Shown: one piece after another, positions 1 through 7,037 of the stretch
How positions within the stretch are numbered: the stretch's first letter is position 1
Layout: each line of letters starts with the position of its first letter
DNA from: Thermoleophilaceae bacterium
GTDB lineage: Bacteria > Actinomycetota > Thermoleophilia > Solirubrobacterales > Thermoleophilaceae
Assembly (NCBI GenBank): GCA_030446485.1
Contig: JAUJNF010000001.1
Location: 297,097 to 361,096 of the forward strand
Reading direction: 5' to 3'
DNA length: 64,000 nt
Position numbers and translations under genes: made by a program
The notes under the pieces: model-generated
Database searches by the model: none
What the model was told of the DNA's origin: nothing
What the model saw: only the letters and a program-made list of their open reading frames with translations

Positions 1-13
1 GGGAAGGGAAACG

Positions 14-1097
14 GTGGAAGGCACGGGTCCGCAGGGCCTGAGGCGCCTGTTCGCGCGCGGCCCGGATCCATACGCCGGCGCGGACCTCAGCAACGCGCGG
101 CGGATGGTCGTTCTGCTGTGGTTGCTCAGCTCCGTCCTGACGGCCGTCTTCCTGCCGTTCTCTCCCCCGACCGAGAACCTCGGCTCGGCCGGGTGGGTCG
201 TGGCCGCCCTGATCGTGGCCGGCGGCGCCCTCGGCGCGTGGTGGCTACTGGATACGCGACGGGCGGTGAGCTTCGACCAGCTGCTGGCCGTGACCTACGC
301 GGGCGTCGTCCAGGTGGCCGTCCTGGACTGGCTGGCGGCCGGGGGCAGCGTGACCTACAGCGGCCTGCTCGTGCTCTGGATCTGCGCCGGGGTCGGAGTG
401 CATCCCCCGGCGGGCAATCGTGCTGATGGCCGTGGTCGCGGTGGCCGCCTCGCTGCCGCTTCTCTATGCGGACGACATGGCGGGGGTGGTGCGCCTCGTG
501 CTGCTCACCCTTGCGGCAGGCGGGGCGCTGCTCGTGCTGATGGTCTACGTGCGCGCCCAGCGCCTCGGCCTGCAGGCCGGCGAGCAGAGCGCACGACAGC
601 TCGCGCTCGAGGACACCCTCACCGGGCTTGGCAACCGGCGCGCCTTTGACGAGGCGCTGCGATCGGAGATCGGACGCACGCGGAGAGCGGGCTCGCCGCT
701 GTCCCTCGCCCTGCTCGACCTCGACGGGTTCAAGAGGATCAACGACCTCCATGGACACGTGGTCGGTGACCAGTACCTGCGCAGGTTCGCGGACGCCGTC
801 AAGGCGTCGGTGCGCACCGGCGACCGCTGCTTCCGGTGGGGCGGCGACGAGCTGGCGGTGCTCTTCCCGGACACCGCGGTCGACGAGGCCGAGGCCGTGT
901 GCGCCCGGATAGCAGCCGAGGTCCGCGAAGCGAACGCAGCCGACGCCGATCCGCGACTGGGCGTTACCTACGGCGTGTCGCAACTTGCCGCAGAGGGTGA
1001 CGAGGTCGAGATCGTGCGCACCGCGGACTCCGCGCTGATGGCCCAGAAGGAGAGCAAGAGCCGCCGGGGCGCCCGCTTCGCGCGAGCCCCCGAATAG
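14..1097 (+). pseudogene. Membrane-anchored GGDEF diguanylate cyclase, frameshifted
   Basis: Reads as one gene split over two frames. The GTG at 14 follows a purine-rich GGGAAGGGAA and encodes four hydrophobic segments as far as GVGVHPP. The second frame (in frame from about 408) resumes with AIVLMAVVAVAAS, two more hydrophobic segments and a GGDEF domain carrying DTLTGLGNRRAFDE, LDLDGFKRINDLHGH and the active-site WGGDEL. This family makes cyclic di-GMP from two GTP at the membrane. Dropping one C from the C5 run at 404-408 restores a single product of about 360 residues. The break may be a homopolymer sequencing error or a real mutation. There is no separate start for a stand-alone GGDEF protein with a good ribosome site, although GTG 420 is possible. 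PhoD-like gene follows 11 bases later. Confidence 0.85.
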
Positions 1098-1108
1098 CCT
1101 CCACGCCG

Positions 1109-2752
1109 GTGGCCGAACTGACACTGGGACCCGTTCTCCGCTACGTCGGAGAGACCGAGGCCACCCTCTGGGTCGAGACGGACTCCGCGTGCGAGGTCGA
1201 GGTCCTCGGGCGCCGTGCGCACACGTTCCACGTCGAAGGGCATCACTACGCGATCGTGGTGGTCCAGGGCCTCGACCCGGGCCAGACCTACGAGTACGGC
1301 GTGACCCTCAACGGAGCCCCCCGCTGGCCTCCTGCCGGAAGCGAGCTCCCGCCCAGCGTCATCCGCACCCTCAGCCCCGACGAGCCGCTGAGGTTCGTAT
1401 TCGGATCGTGCCGGGTGTCGGTGCCACACGAGCCGCCGTACACCCTCACGAAGGACGAGGACGACCGCGGCCGTGAGATCGACGCGCTGTACGCGATGTC
1501 GCTGCGGATGCAGGACGAGCCGAACGGGCGCTGGCCCGACGCGCTCCTTCTCCTCGGCGACCAGGTGTATGCGGACGAGGTCTCACCCGAGACCCTCGAG
1601 TTCATCCGCGGTCGCCGCGACATCGAGCAGCCGCCCGGCGAGCAGATCGCCGACTTCGAGGAGTACACGCGCCTCTACCTCGAGTCATGGAGCGAGCCGA
1701 CCCTGCGCTGGCTGCTCTCGACGGTGTCGACGGCCATGATCTTCGACGACCACGACGTGCACGACGACTGGAACACGTCGATCGACTGGCTGGAGGCCCA
1801 GCGGGCCAAGCCGTGGTGGGACGAGCGCATCGTCGGCGGGCTCATGTCCTACTGGATCTACCAGCACCTGGGCAACCTGTCCCCCACCGAGCTGAAGAAC
1901 AACGGCCTGCTCACCCGGGTGCGCAACGCCGTGGACGCCGGGCCGATGCTGCGCGAGTACGCCTACCGGGCCGACCGCCAGGTGCAGGGCAGCCGCTGGA
2001 CCTACTACCGCGACTTCGGCCGCACCCGCCTGGTGGTCATGGACTCCCGTGCGGGGCGCATCCTCGACAACGGCCGGCGCTGCATGACCGACGACGACGA
2101 GTGGCGCTACATCGAGGACTGCTCCACCGGCGACTTCGACCACCTGCTGCTGGCCTCCACGCTGCCGATCCTGCTCGCGCCGGGGATGCACCACATGGAG
2201 GCCTGGAACGAGGCCGTCTGCGCCGGGGCCTGGGGCGCACCGGCCGCCAAGCTCGGCGAGAAGCTCCGCCAGGCGCTCGATCTCGAGCACTGGGCGGCGT
2301 TCGGCGAGTCCTTCCAGCGCATGGCCGGCCTGTTCCAGCAGGTCGGAGCAGGGGACCGCGGCCCGGCACCGGCCTCGATCGTCGCCCTGTCGGGCGACGT
2401 CCATCACGCCTACCTGGCCGACGTCGCCTTCCGGCGCGAAGCAGGGGTCCAGAGCGCCGTCTACCAGGCCGTGTGCTCGCCGATCCGAAATCCGCTCGAC
2501 TCCCGCGAGCGGCGCTTCATCCAGGCCGCGGCCTCGGCCCCGACGGCGGCGGTCGCGCGCCGGCTGGCGCGGGCCGCGGGGGTGGCCGATCCCGCCATCC
2601 GCTGGCGCATCTCCGAGGCTCCCACCTTCGACAACCAGGTGGCCACGCTCGAGCTCGACGGCCGCCACGCCTCGCTTCGCATCGAACGCTCGACCGCGGA
2701 CGACACCGGGCGCCCGGTGCTCGAGACCGCCCTCGAGCGGCAGCTCGCCTGA
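1109..2752 (+). CDS. PhoD-like metallophosphatase (alkaline phosphatase D family)
   Basis: 547 residues from a GTG start, 11 bases after the GGDEF gene. An N-terminal beta-sandwich (about 1-85, a fibronectin-like PhoD N-domain type) precedes a calcineurin-like phosphoesterase core. Metal-site signatures visible in order are FGSCR, LLLGDQVYADE, FDDHDVHDDWN and LSGDVHHAY, which is the pattern of PhoD family phosphodiesterases/phosphomonoesterases. There is no signal peptide or twin-arginine motif, so unlike Bacillus PhoD this one is predicted cytoplasmic. The C-terminus carries a further beta-rich segment. Substrate cannot be read from the sequence. Family assignment is secure; the exact reaction is not. 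Confidence 0.88.
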   Translation: MAELTLGPVLRYVGETEATLWVETDSACEVEVLGRRAHTFHVEGHHYAIVVVQGLDPGQTYEYGVTLNGAPRWPPAGSELPPSVIRTLSPDEPLRFVFGSCRVSVPHEPPYTLTKDEDDRGREIDALYAMSLRMQDEPNGRWPDALLLLGDQVYADEVSPETLEFIRGRRDIEQPPGEQIADFEEYTRLYLESWSEPTLRWLLSTVSTAMIFDDHDVHDDWNTSIDWLEAQRAKPWWDERIVGGLMSYWIYQHLGNLSPTELKNNGLLTRVRNAVDAGPMLREYAYRADRQVQGSRWTYYRDFGRTRLVVMDSRAGRILDNGRRCMTDDDEWRYIEDCSTGDFDHLLLASTLPILLAPGMHHMEAWNEAVCAGAWGAPAAKLGEKLRQALDLEHWAAFGESFQRMAGLFQQVGAGDRGPAPASIVALSGDVHHAYLADVAFRREAGVQSAVYQAVCSPIRNPLDSRERRFIQAAASAPTAAVARRLARAAGVADPAIRWRISEAPTFDNQVATLELDGRHASLRIERSTADDTGRPVLETALERQLA

Positions 2753-2823
2753 GGCCGCCCCGCTTCGCCCGCGCCCGCCGCCGGCCCGATTAGAGCCGCC
2801 CGCCGGGGGGTAGGCTGCCCTCC

Positions 2824-3852
2824 ATGACATCTATTCCAGAGCAGCAGAAGATCATCCAGCACCTGAACGAGGCGCACGCCACCGAGCTCGCGATCGTGCG
2901 CACCCTTCAGGCCCACATCGCCATGACGCCGGCGGGGCGCTACCGCCGGGGCCTCGACCGGCATCTCGACGAGACGCGCGAGCACGCCGAGCGCGTCGAG
3001 CGCCGGCTCGGGGACCTCGGCGTCGGCCGCAGCCCCGTGCAACTCGGCGTCGGAGTCGTCCAGGGTGTGCTCGGGCAGGTGCTCGCCCTGACCAAGGGTC
3101 CGCTCGACCTGGTGCGCGGTGGCAGCCCCGAGGAGAAGCTCCTGAAGAACGCCAAGGACGAGTGCGCCACGGAGGCCCTCGAGATCGCCACCTACGAGTC
3201 CCTGGAGGCGCTGGCCCGCCGAGTGGGTGACGAGGAGACGGCGGAGCTGGCCGCGGACATCCGCGCCGACGAGGAGAAGATGCTCGAGCGCCTGCGCAAG
3301 GAGCTTCCGAACCTGGTCGACGCCGTGGTGCGCGCCGAGATCGACGGCAACTCCTCCTACGACCCGAGCACCACCGGCGCCGCCGACGTGGTGAAGGACG
3401 CCCAGGAGACCGTCAAGGAGACGGCCCAGAAGGCCGGCAAGCGGGCGCGCACGACGGCCCGCCAGGCACGCCGGGTCCCCGGGGTCGCTCAGGTCGAGGG
3501 CGAGATCAAGGGCGCGGTGGCGTCCGAGGAGGACCTCGCAATCCCGGGCTACGACGACCTCAAGGTCGCCGACATCAACAAGCGGCTCACCGAGCTCTCG
3601 CAGATCGACCTCGCCAAGATCGATGCCTACGAGCGCAAGGGCCGCAACCGCACGTCGGTCCTCAACCGGATCTCGAACCTCCGCGGCGATGAGCCGTGGC
3701 CCGGGTACGACGAGCAGAGCGTCGAGGACATCCGCAAGGCGCTCGACGCCGCCAACGAAGACGTGGTGAAGACCGTGCGCGGGTACGAAACCGCTCACAA
3801 GAAGCGTCAGGGCGTTCTGCAGGCCACCGAGCGGGAGCTCGCGAAGAGCTAG
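2824..3852 (+). CDS. Ferritin-like domain protein with C-terminal paired repeats
   Basis: 342 residues. Residues 1-160 form a helical ferritin-like/DUF892-type domain rich in Glu and His (HLNEAHATELAIVRTLQ, HLDETREHAERVERRL, ADEEKMLERLRKELP). A charged linker follows (about 180-235). The C-terminus holds two copies of a roughly 45-residue module: IPGYDDLKVADINKRL...YERKGRNRTSVLNRI and WPGYDEQSVEDIRKAL...YETAHKKRQGVLQ, a repeat seen in actinobacterial proteins (DUF8129-like, from memory). Ferritin-like domains bind di-iron or act in stress protection; the key carboxylates were not modelled. It stands alone, with the mechanosensitive channel gene converging on it. Confidence 0.8.
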   Translation: MTSIPEQQKIIQHLNEAHATELAIVRTLQAHIAMTPAGRYRRGLDRHLDETREHAERVERRLGDLGVGRSPVQLGVGVVQGVLGQVLALTKGPLDLVRGGSPEEKLLKNAKDECATEALEIATYESLEALARRVGDEETAELAADIRADEEKMLERLRKELPNLVDAVVRAEIDGNSSYDPSTTGAADVVKDAQETVKETAQKAGKRARTTARQARRVPGVAQVEGEIKGAVASEEDLAIPGYDDLKVADINKRLTELSQIDLAKIDAYERKGRNRTSVLNRISNLRGDEPWPGYDEQSVEDIRKALDAANEDVVKTVRGYETAHKKRQGVLQATERELAKS

Positions 3853-3984
3853 AGGTCGCCTCCGCCTCCGCGCTGGCCGCGGCCGCTCGCCCCCTCGGGT
3901 CGGGCGGCCGTTTGCGTTTCCCGCTAGCGGTTGGACGTCCCGCTGGGAGAAAGGCCGTCCCCGATCGAGCCCGCCCCTCATGCA

Positions 3985-4021
3985 AGAGGCCGCCGGCCGG
4001 GCTGGCGCCCGACCGGCCTCT
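3985..4021. terminator. Stem-loop between convergent genes
   Basis: AGAGGCCG pairs with CGGCCTCT, enclosing an inner stem CGGGC-TGGC-GCCCG. It lies 27 bases past the stop of the minus-strand channel gene and in the gap after the ferritin-like gene, so it probably terminates both. No U-tract is evident, as is common in high-GC actinobacteria. Confidence 0.6.
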
Positions 4022-4047
4022 CGAGACCCAGTAGCCGTCCTGGGCGC

Positions 4048-4875
4048 CTACCCCTGGGGCGCGGGCGGCTGCTGAGTCTGCACCTCGGTGCTGCTCGTCT
4101 CCGAGCCGCCGCCGCCCATCCGCTGCTGCGCCTTCTCCCGCGCCTGCTGGGCGTCCTGCTGGGCCTGGTCGCGGCCCTTCTGGAAGTCCTGCTTGACCTG
4201 GTCCTTCTGCTCCTTGCCCTTGTCCTGGGCCGACTGCAGGGCGTTTGCCGCCAGGTCGCGGCCGCCGAGGCCGAAGGCAAGCGCCAGCCCGAGGGCGAGC
4301 GAGAACATCAGCGCCATGTAGGTGATGCGCACGATGTCCTCGGCGATCTTCAGCTGGTCGAGGATCATGAAGGTGGCGATGGCCATGATCAGGATCGGCA
4401 CCACCGAGCCGACGACCTTGCCGGTCGGGGTGTCGCCCATCGTGCGGGCGATCAGCCCGGCGATCGCCGTGGCCACGACGCCGGCCAGCACGAAGATCAG
4501 GATGGCCACGATCACGTTTGGCAGGTAGGCGACGATCGAGCCGATGAAGTTGTCGGCCGCGGTGCCGCCGATCGTCGAGATCGCGATGCCGAGCACCGCC
4601 AGGATGATCACGTAGTAGGCGACGCTTGCGATCAGCGCCGCGGGGCTTGCCCCGGGGCTGATCTTCTCGACGTACTGGCCCGACTGCCCGGAGTGCAGGG
4701 CGCGGTCGATGCCCGCGGCCTGCAACGCCTTGGTGAGCGCCGCCTTCACGAGCCGGGCCACGATGAACCCGACGACGAGGATGACGAGGAACAGGATGAG
4801 CTTCGGCAGGAACTCGACGATCGGGTTGAGGAAGGTGTCGACCTTGCGGTGGTTAGAGGCGATGACCAAGTCCAA
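4048..4875 (-). CDS. Mechanosensitive-channel-like (CmpX-type TM-repeat) protein
   Basis: 275 residues from TTG at 4875, chosen because AAGGAGG sits five bases upstream; the open frame extends further but looks non-coding. Four or five hydrophobic helices (LPKLILFLVILVVGFIVARL, ASVAYYVIILAVLGIAIS, IVAYLPNVIVAILIFVLAG, VVPILIMAIATFMILDQL and a last MALMFSLALGLALAFGLGG) show the conserved TM-helix repeats of small MscS-related proteins. The GLGGRDLAAN segment resembles the MscS beta-domain entry. The C-terminal 60 residues are a charged Gln/Lys/Glu-rich, probably coiled-coil tail. It is likely an osmotic or stress-responsive membrane protein. A GGTT-N16-GGGTAA promoter lies 74 bases upstream. 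Confidence 0.8.
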   Translation of the reverse strand: MDLVIASNHRKVDTFLNPIVEFLPKLILFLVILVVGFIVARLVKAALTKALQAAGIDRALHSGQSGQYVEKISPGASPAALIASVAYYVIILAVLGIAISTIGGTAADNFIGSIVAYLPNVIVAILIFVLAGVVATAIAGLIARTMGDTPTGKVVGSVVPILIMAIATFMILDQLKIAEDIVRITYMALMFSLALGLALAFGLGGRDLAANALQSAQDKGKEQKDQVKQDFQKGRDQAQQDAQQAREKAQQRMGGGGSETSSTEVQTQQPPAPQG

Positions 4876-4948
4876 GTGGACCTCCTTGAAGGGGGTTGGG
4901 CGCCAAACGGCGGCGGGGCCGACGATCGGCACCGTATTCCGTATCGAG

Positions 4949-4974
4949 TTACCCGAAGATCTCAGGCGCCAACC
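4949..4974 (-). promoter_or_regulatory. Candidate SigB/SigF-type stress promoter (minus)
   Basis: On the minus strand GGTT (4974-4971), 16 bases, then GGGTAA (4954-4949). This resembles the GTTT/GGTT-N14-16-GGGTA(T/C) promoters of actinobacterial general-stress sigma factors. It is placed about 74 bases before the TTG of the channel gene. Motif match by eye only. Confidence 0.5.
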
Positions 4975-4985
4975 GCGACGGGATC

Positions 4986-5010
4986 GGTTAGACCGCCGAC
5001 GCGTGGGTAC
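4986..5010 (+). promoter_or_regulatory. Candidate SigB/SigF-type stress promoter (plus)
   Basis: GGTT (4986-4989), 15 bases, GGGTAC (5005-5010): close to the consensus of actinobacterial SigB/SigF promoters. It sits 50 bases before the ATG at 5060 and would drive the small acidic protein and the DUF3072 gene. A second such promoter faces the opposite way in the same intergenic region. Confidence 0.55.
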
Positions 5011-5059
5011 TACCGGGACACGGCCAAACCCGGCCCACTCCGAGCCAACAGGAGGTTCA

Positions 5060-5209
5060 ATGCAGTCGACCGCCGAACGCGAGCCGGAAAGCCCTGTGCA
5101 GGAGCCCGACGAGGCCGACCAGGCGGCCGAGGATCTCGACCTGGACCTGCCGCCCAACGAGAGCGCCCCGGGCCATAACCCGGATCCAGACGACGAGGAG
5201 AGCGCGTGA
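5060..5209 (+). CDS. Small acidic protein (49 aa)
   Basis: ATG at 5060 is preceded by AGGAGG at 5050-5055 with ideal spacing. The product starts MQSTAEREPESP and ends DPDDEESA. It is very acidic and probably disordered, with no recognised domain. Its stop overlaps the start of the DUF3072 gene by four bases (GTGA), so the two are translationally coupled. It follows the stress-type promoter at 4986-5010. Function unknown; the strong ribosome site and coupling are the case for it being real. Confidence 0.65.
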   Translation: MQSTAEREPESPVQEPDEADQAAEDLDLDLPPNESAPGHNPDPDDEESA

Positions 5210-5460
5210 CCGAGAACCCGACCGGCGATCCGCAAGCGGGGACGAGCCCGGCGGCCGCCGACGAGCAGGAGGGCTCGAACGTCGAGAAGGACCCGAGCGA
5301 CTGGGTGACCGGCGAGGAGCCGATGACCGGCGCACAGGCCTCCTACCTGAGGACGCTCTCCGAGCAGGCCGGTGAGGAGTTCGACGCGAACCTGAACAAG
5401 GCCGACGCCTCCCGCCGCATCGACGAGCTGCAGCAGAAGACCGGGCGTGGCCGCTCCTGA
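5206..5460 (+). CDS. DUF3072 domain-containing protein
   Basis: 84 residues, GTG start inside the stop of the preceding small gene. The core DPSDWVTGEEPMTGAQASYL and LSEQAGEEFDANLNKADA matches DUF3072, a short actinobacterial domain of unknown function often annotated near stress genes. An acidic N-terminus of about 25 residues is probably disordered. It is coupled to the 49-residue protein and lies under the same stress-type promoter. Confidence 0.85.
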   Translation: MTENPTGDPQAGTSPAAADEQEGSNVEKDPSDWVTGEEPMTGAQASYLRTLSEQAGEEFDANLNKADASRRIDELQQKTGRGRS

Positions 5461-5509
5461 CCCGGAGGTCGAATAGGGTGCCGGGGGTCAGAGACCACGG
5501 GGAGGGCAC

Positions 5510-5917
5510 ATGACAGACGACCAGGAGCAGCCGGAGGAGCAGGGCGAGGCGAAGCCGGAGGAGCAGGGCGAGGCGAAGTCGGACGCGCAGGCCAAGGCGC
5601 AGTCCGCCGAGGAGGAGCGCGAGGAGGCCAAGGAGGAGATCAGGAAGCTGGAGGAGGATCCGCCTCAGAAGCTCGAGGACTGGCCGTCGGGCAAGGCCAA
5701 GTACGAGACCTTCGGGGGCCCCGAGGGCGAGCACTCGTACGAGGAGGGACCCGAGGCGAAGCTCGGCCCGTCGTCACTTCGCCACCTCGAGGGCGGTGAG
5801 GTGACGATCGAGGGCGAGAAGGTGGAGGACTCCGACGAGTACAAGGGCGACCCGATCCCCGGTGGGCCAACCGACCCTGACGCAACGGGTGGCGCGGAAG
5901 GAGCCCGGCAGACCTAG
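5510..5917 (+). CDS. Acidic, charged hypothetical protein
   Basis: 135 residues with an ATG start after GGGGAGGGCAC. The N-terminus has a direct repeat (EEQGEAKP, EEQGEAKS) followed by a long charged helix (EEEREEAKEEIRKLEEDPP). The C-terminal half contains DWPSGKAKYETFGG and YEEGPEAKLGPSSLRHLEGG. It is not a family I recognise by function. Composition suggests a soluble, largely disordered protein, as with the two small acidic proteins upstream. The patatin gene converges, leaving ten bases between the stops. Confidence 0.7.
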   Translation: MTDDQEQPEEQGEAKPEEQGEAKSDAQAKAQSAEEEREEAKEEIRKLEEDPPQKLEDWPSGKAKYETFGGPEGEHSYEEGPEAKLGPSSLRHLEGGEVTIEGEKVEDSDEYKGDPIPGGPTDPDATGGAEGARQT

Positions 5918-5927
5918 CGGCCGGGGG

Positions 5928-6992
5928 CTACGCCACGCCCGCCGCCGGCTCCGCCACCAGCGGCGGCCAGGTGGACGGCGGGCCGTCCGGGCGGCGGATG
6001 CGATGTGCCTCGCCGGGGGGGAGCGCGGACAGCAGGTCGTGGGTGTCCTCGTCGCGCAGCTGGCCGCCGACGGTTACGCGCGCGGCCTCGATCACCTCGT
6101 GCCGGCGCCTGCTGCTCATCAGGTTCGGCCCCATGATCGCCAGGTCCTCGTCGGTCGGCTGGATCAGCACGAGCTCGGTGCCGGTGGCGCGCAGCTTCTT
6201 GGCCTCGCTGCCCAGCCGCCGCCCTGCGGCCGTCCGGAACACGGCGGCCAGGCGCTCGGCCGGGTTCCAGGCCTTCATCGGGTGCAGCGACGAGGTGGGG
6301 TTGAGGCAGATCACCAGGTCGAGCCGCTCGCCGCGCAGGACGTCGAGGTTGGAGTTCGAGTACAGACCACCGTCAACGTAGCGCCGCCCACCGATGTCGA
6401 CGGGCCGGTAGAAGCCGGGGATGGAGCAGGAGGCCGCCACGGCGTCAGCCAGCTCGGCCGGCGGCGCCCCGTGGCGACCGAAGGCCACGCGCCGGCCGGT
6501 CGAGTAGTCGCAGGCCATGATCCACAGGTTGGGATGGTCGGCCCAGCCGGCGGGCACGGCGCTGCGCACCGTGTCCTTGAGCGGTTGGGTGGAGATGAAG
6601 CCCCGAGGCAGCCAGCCGCCGAGGAGGGCGGCCGGCGTGTGGCGGTGCGGACGAAGCAACGTGCGAAGAGCCAGGCCCCACGACCCCGGCCCGAGCGGCA
6701 GGCCGCCCTCGCGACGGAAGCGCGCGCCGGCGTTGCGGTCGGCCTCCCCGACCGGCCTGCCGTGCGCGTCAGTAAGGCCGTCGAAGTCCTCGCCCGCCGA
6801 GTGCGCGACCATGAACCACGGCGGCACGCCGGCGGCCACCAGCGCCCCCATCATCGACCCTGCCGAGGTACCGACGATGTAGTCGGCGCTCGCGGGGTCC
6901 CAGCCGGTCTTGCGAGCCAGCGCCTCGAGGCCACCCACGAGCCACGCCCCGCCCAACACGCCCCCCGCCCCGAGCACGAGGCCCACCTTCAC
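5928..6992 (-). CDS. Patatin-like phospholipase
   Basis: 354 residues. The oxyanion-hole strand LVLGAGGVLGG is followed by the nucleophile elbow GTSAGS (Ser43) and the second catalytic residue in YVDGG (Asp207), the Ser-Asp dyad of patatin-like lipid acyl hydrolases. There is no signal peptide, so it is likely cytosolic or membrane-peripheral. It lies downstream of, and co-directional with, an acyl-CoA ligase fusion and an acyltransferase, which suggests a role in glycerolipid turnover. Substrate unknown. Confidence 0.9.
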   Translation of the reverse strand: MKVGLVLGAGGVLGGAWLVGGLEALARKTGWDPASADYIVGTSAGSMMGALVAAGVPPWFMVAHSAGEDFDGLTDAHGRPVGEADRNAGARFRREGGLPLGPGSWGLALRTLLRPHRHTPAALLGGWLPRGFISTQPLKDTVRSAVPAGWADHPNLWIMACDYSTGRRVAFGRHGAPPAELADAVAASCSIPGFYRPVDIGGRRYVDGGLYSNSNLDVLRGERLDLVICLNPTSSLHPMKAWNPAERLAAVFRTAAGRRLGSEAKKLRATGTELVLIQPTDEDLAIMGPNLMSSRRRHEVIEAARVTVGGQLRDEDTHDLLSALPPGEAHRIRRPDGPPSTWPPLVAEPAAGVA

Positions 6993-7037
6993 GAACGGCA
7001 GCTCCGAAGCCGGGTGCTCACGCGGCGGGGGCGGCCA

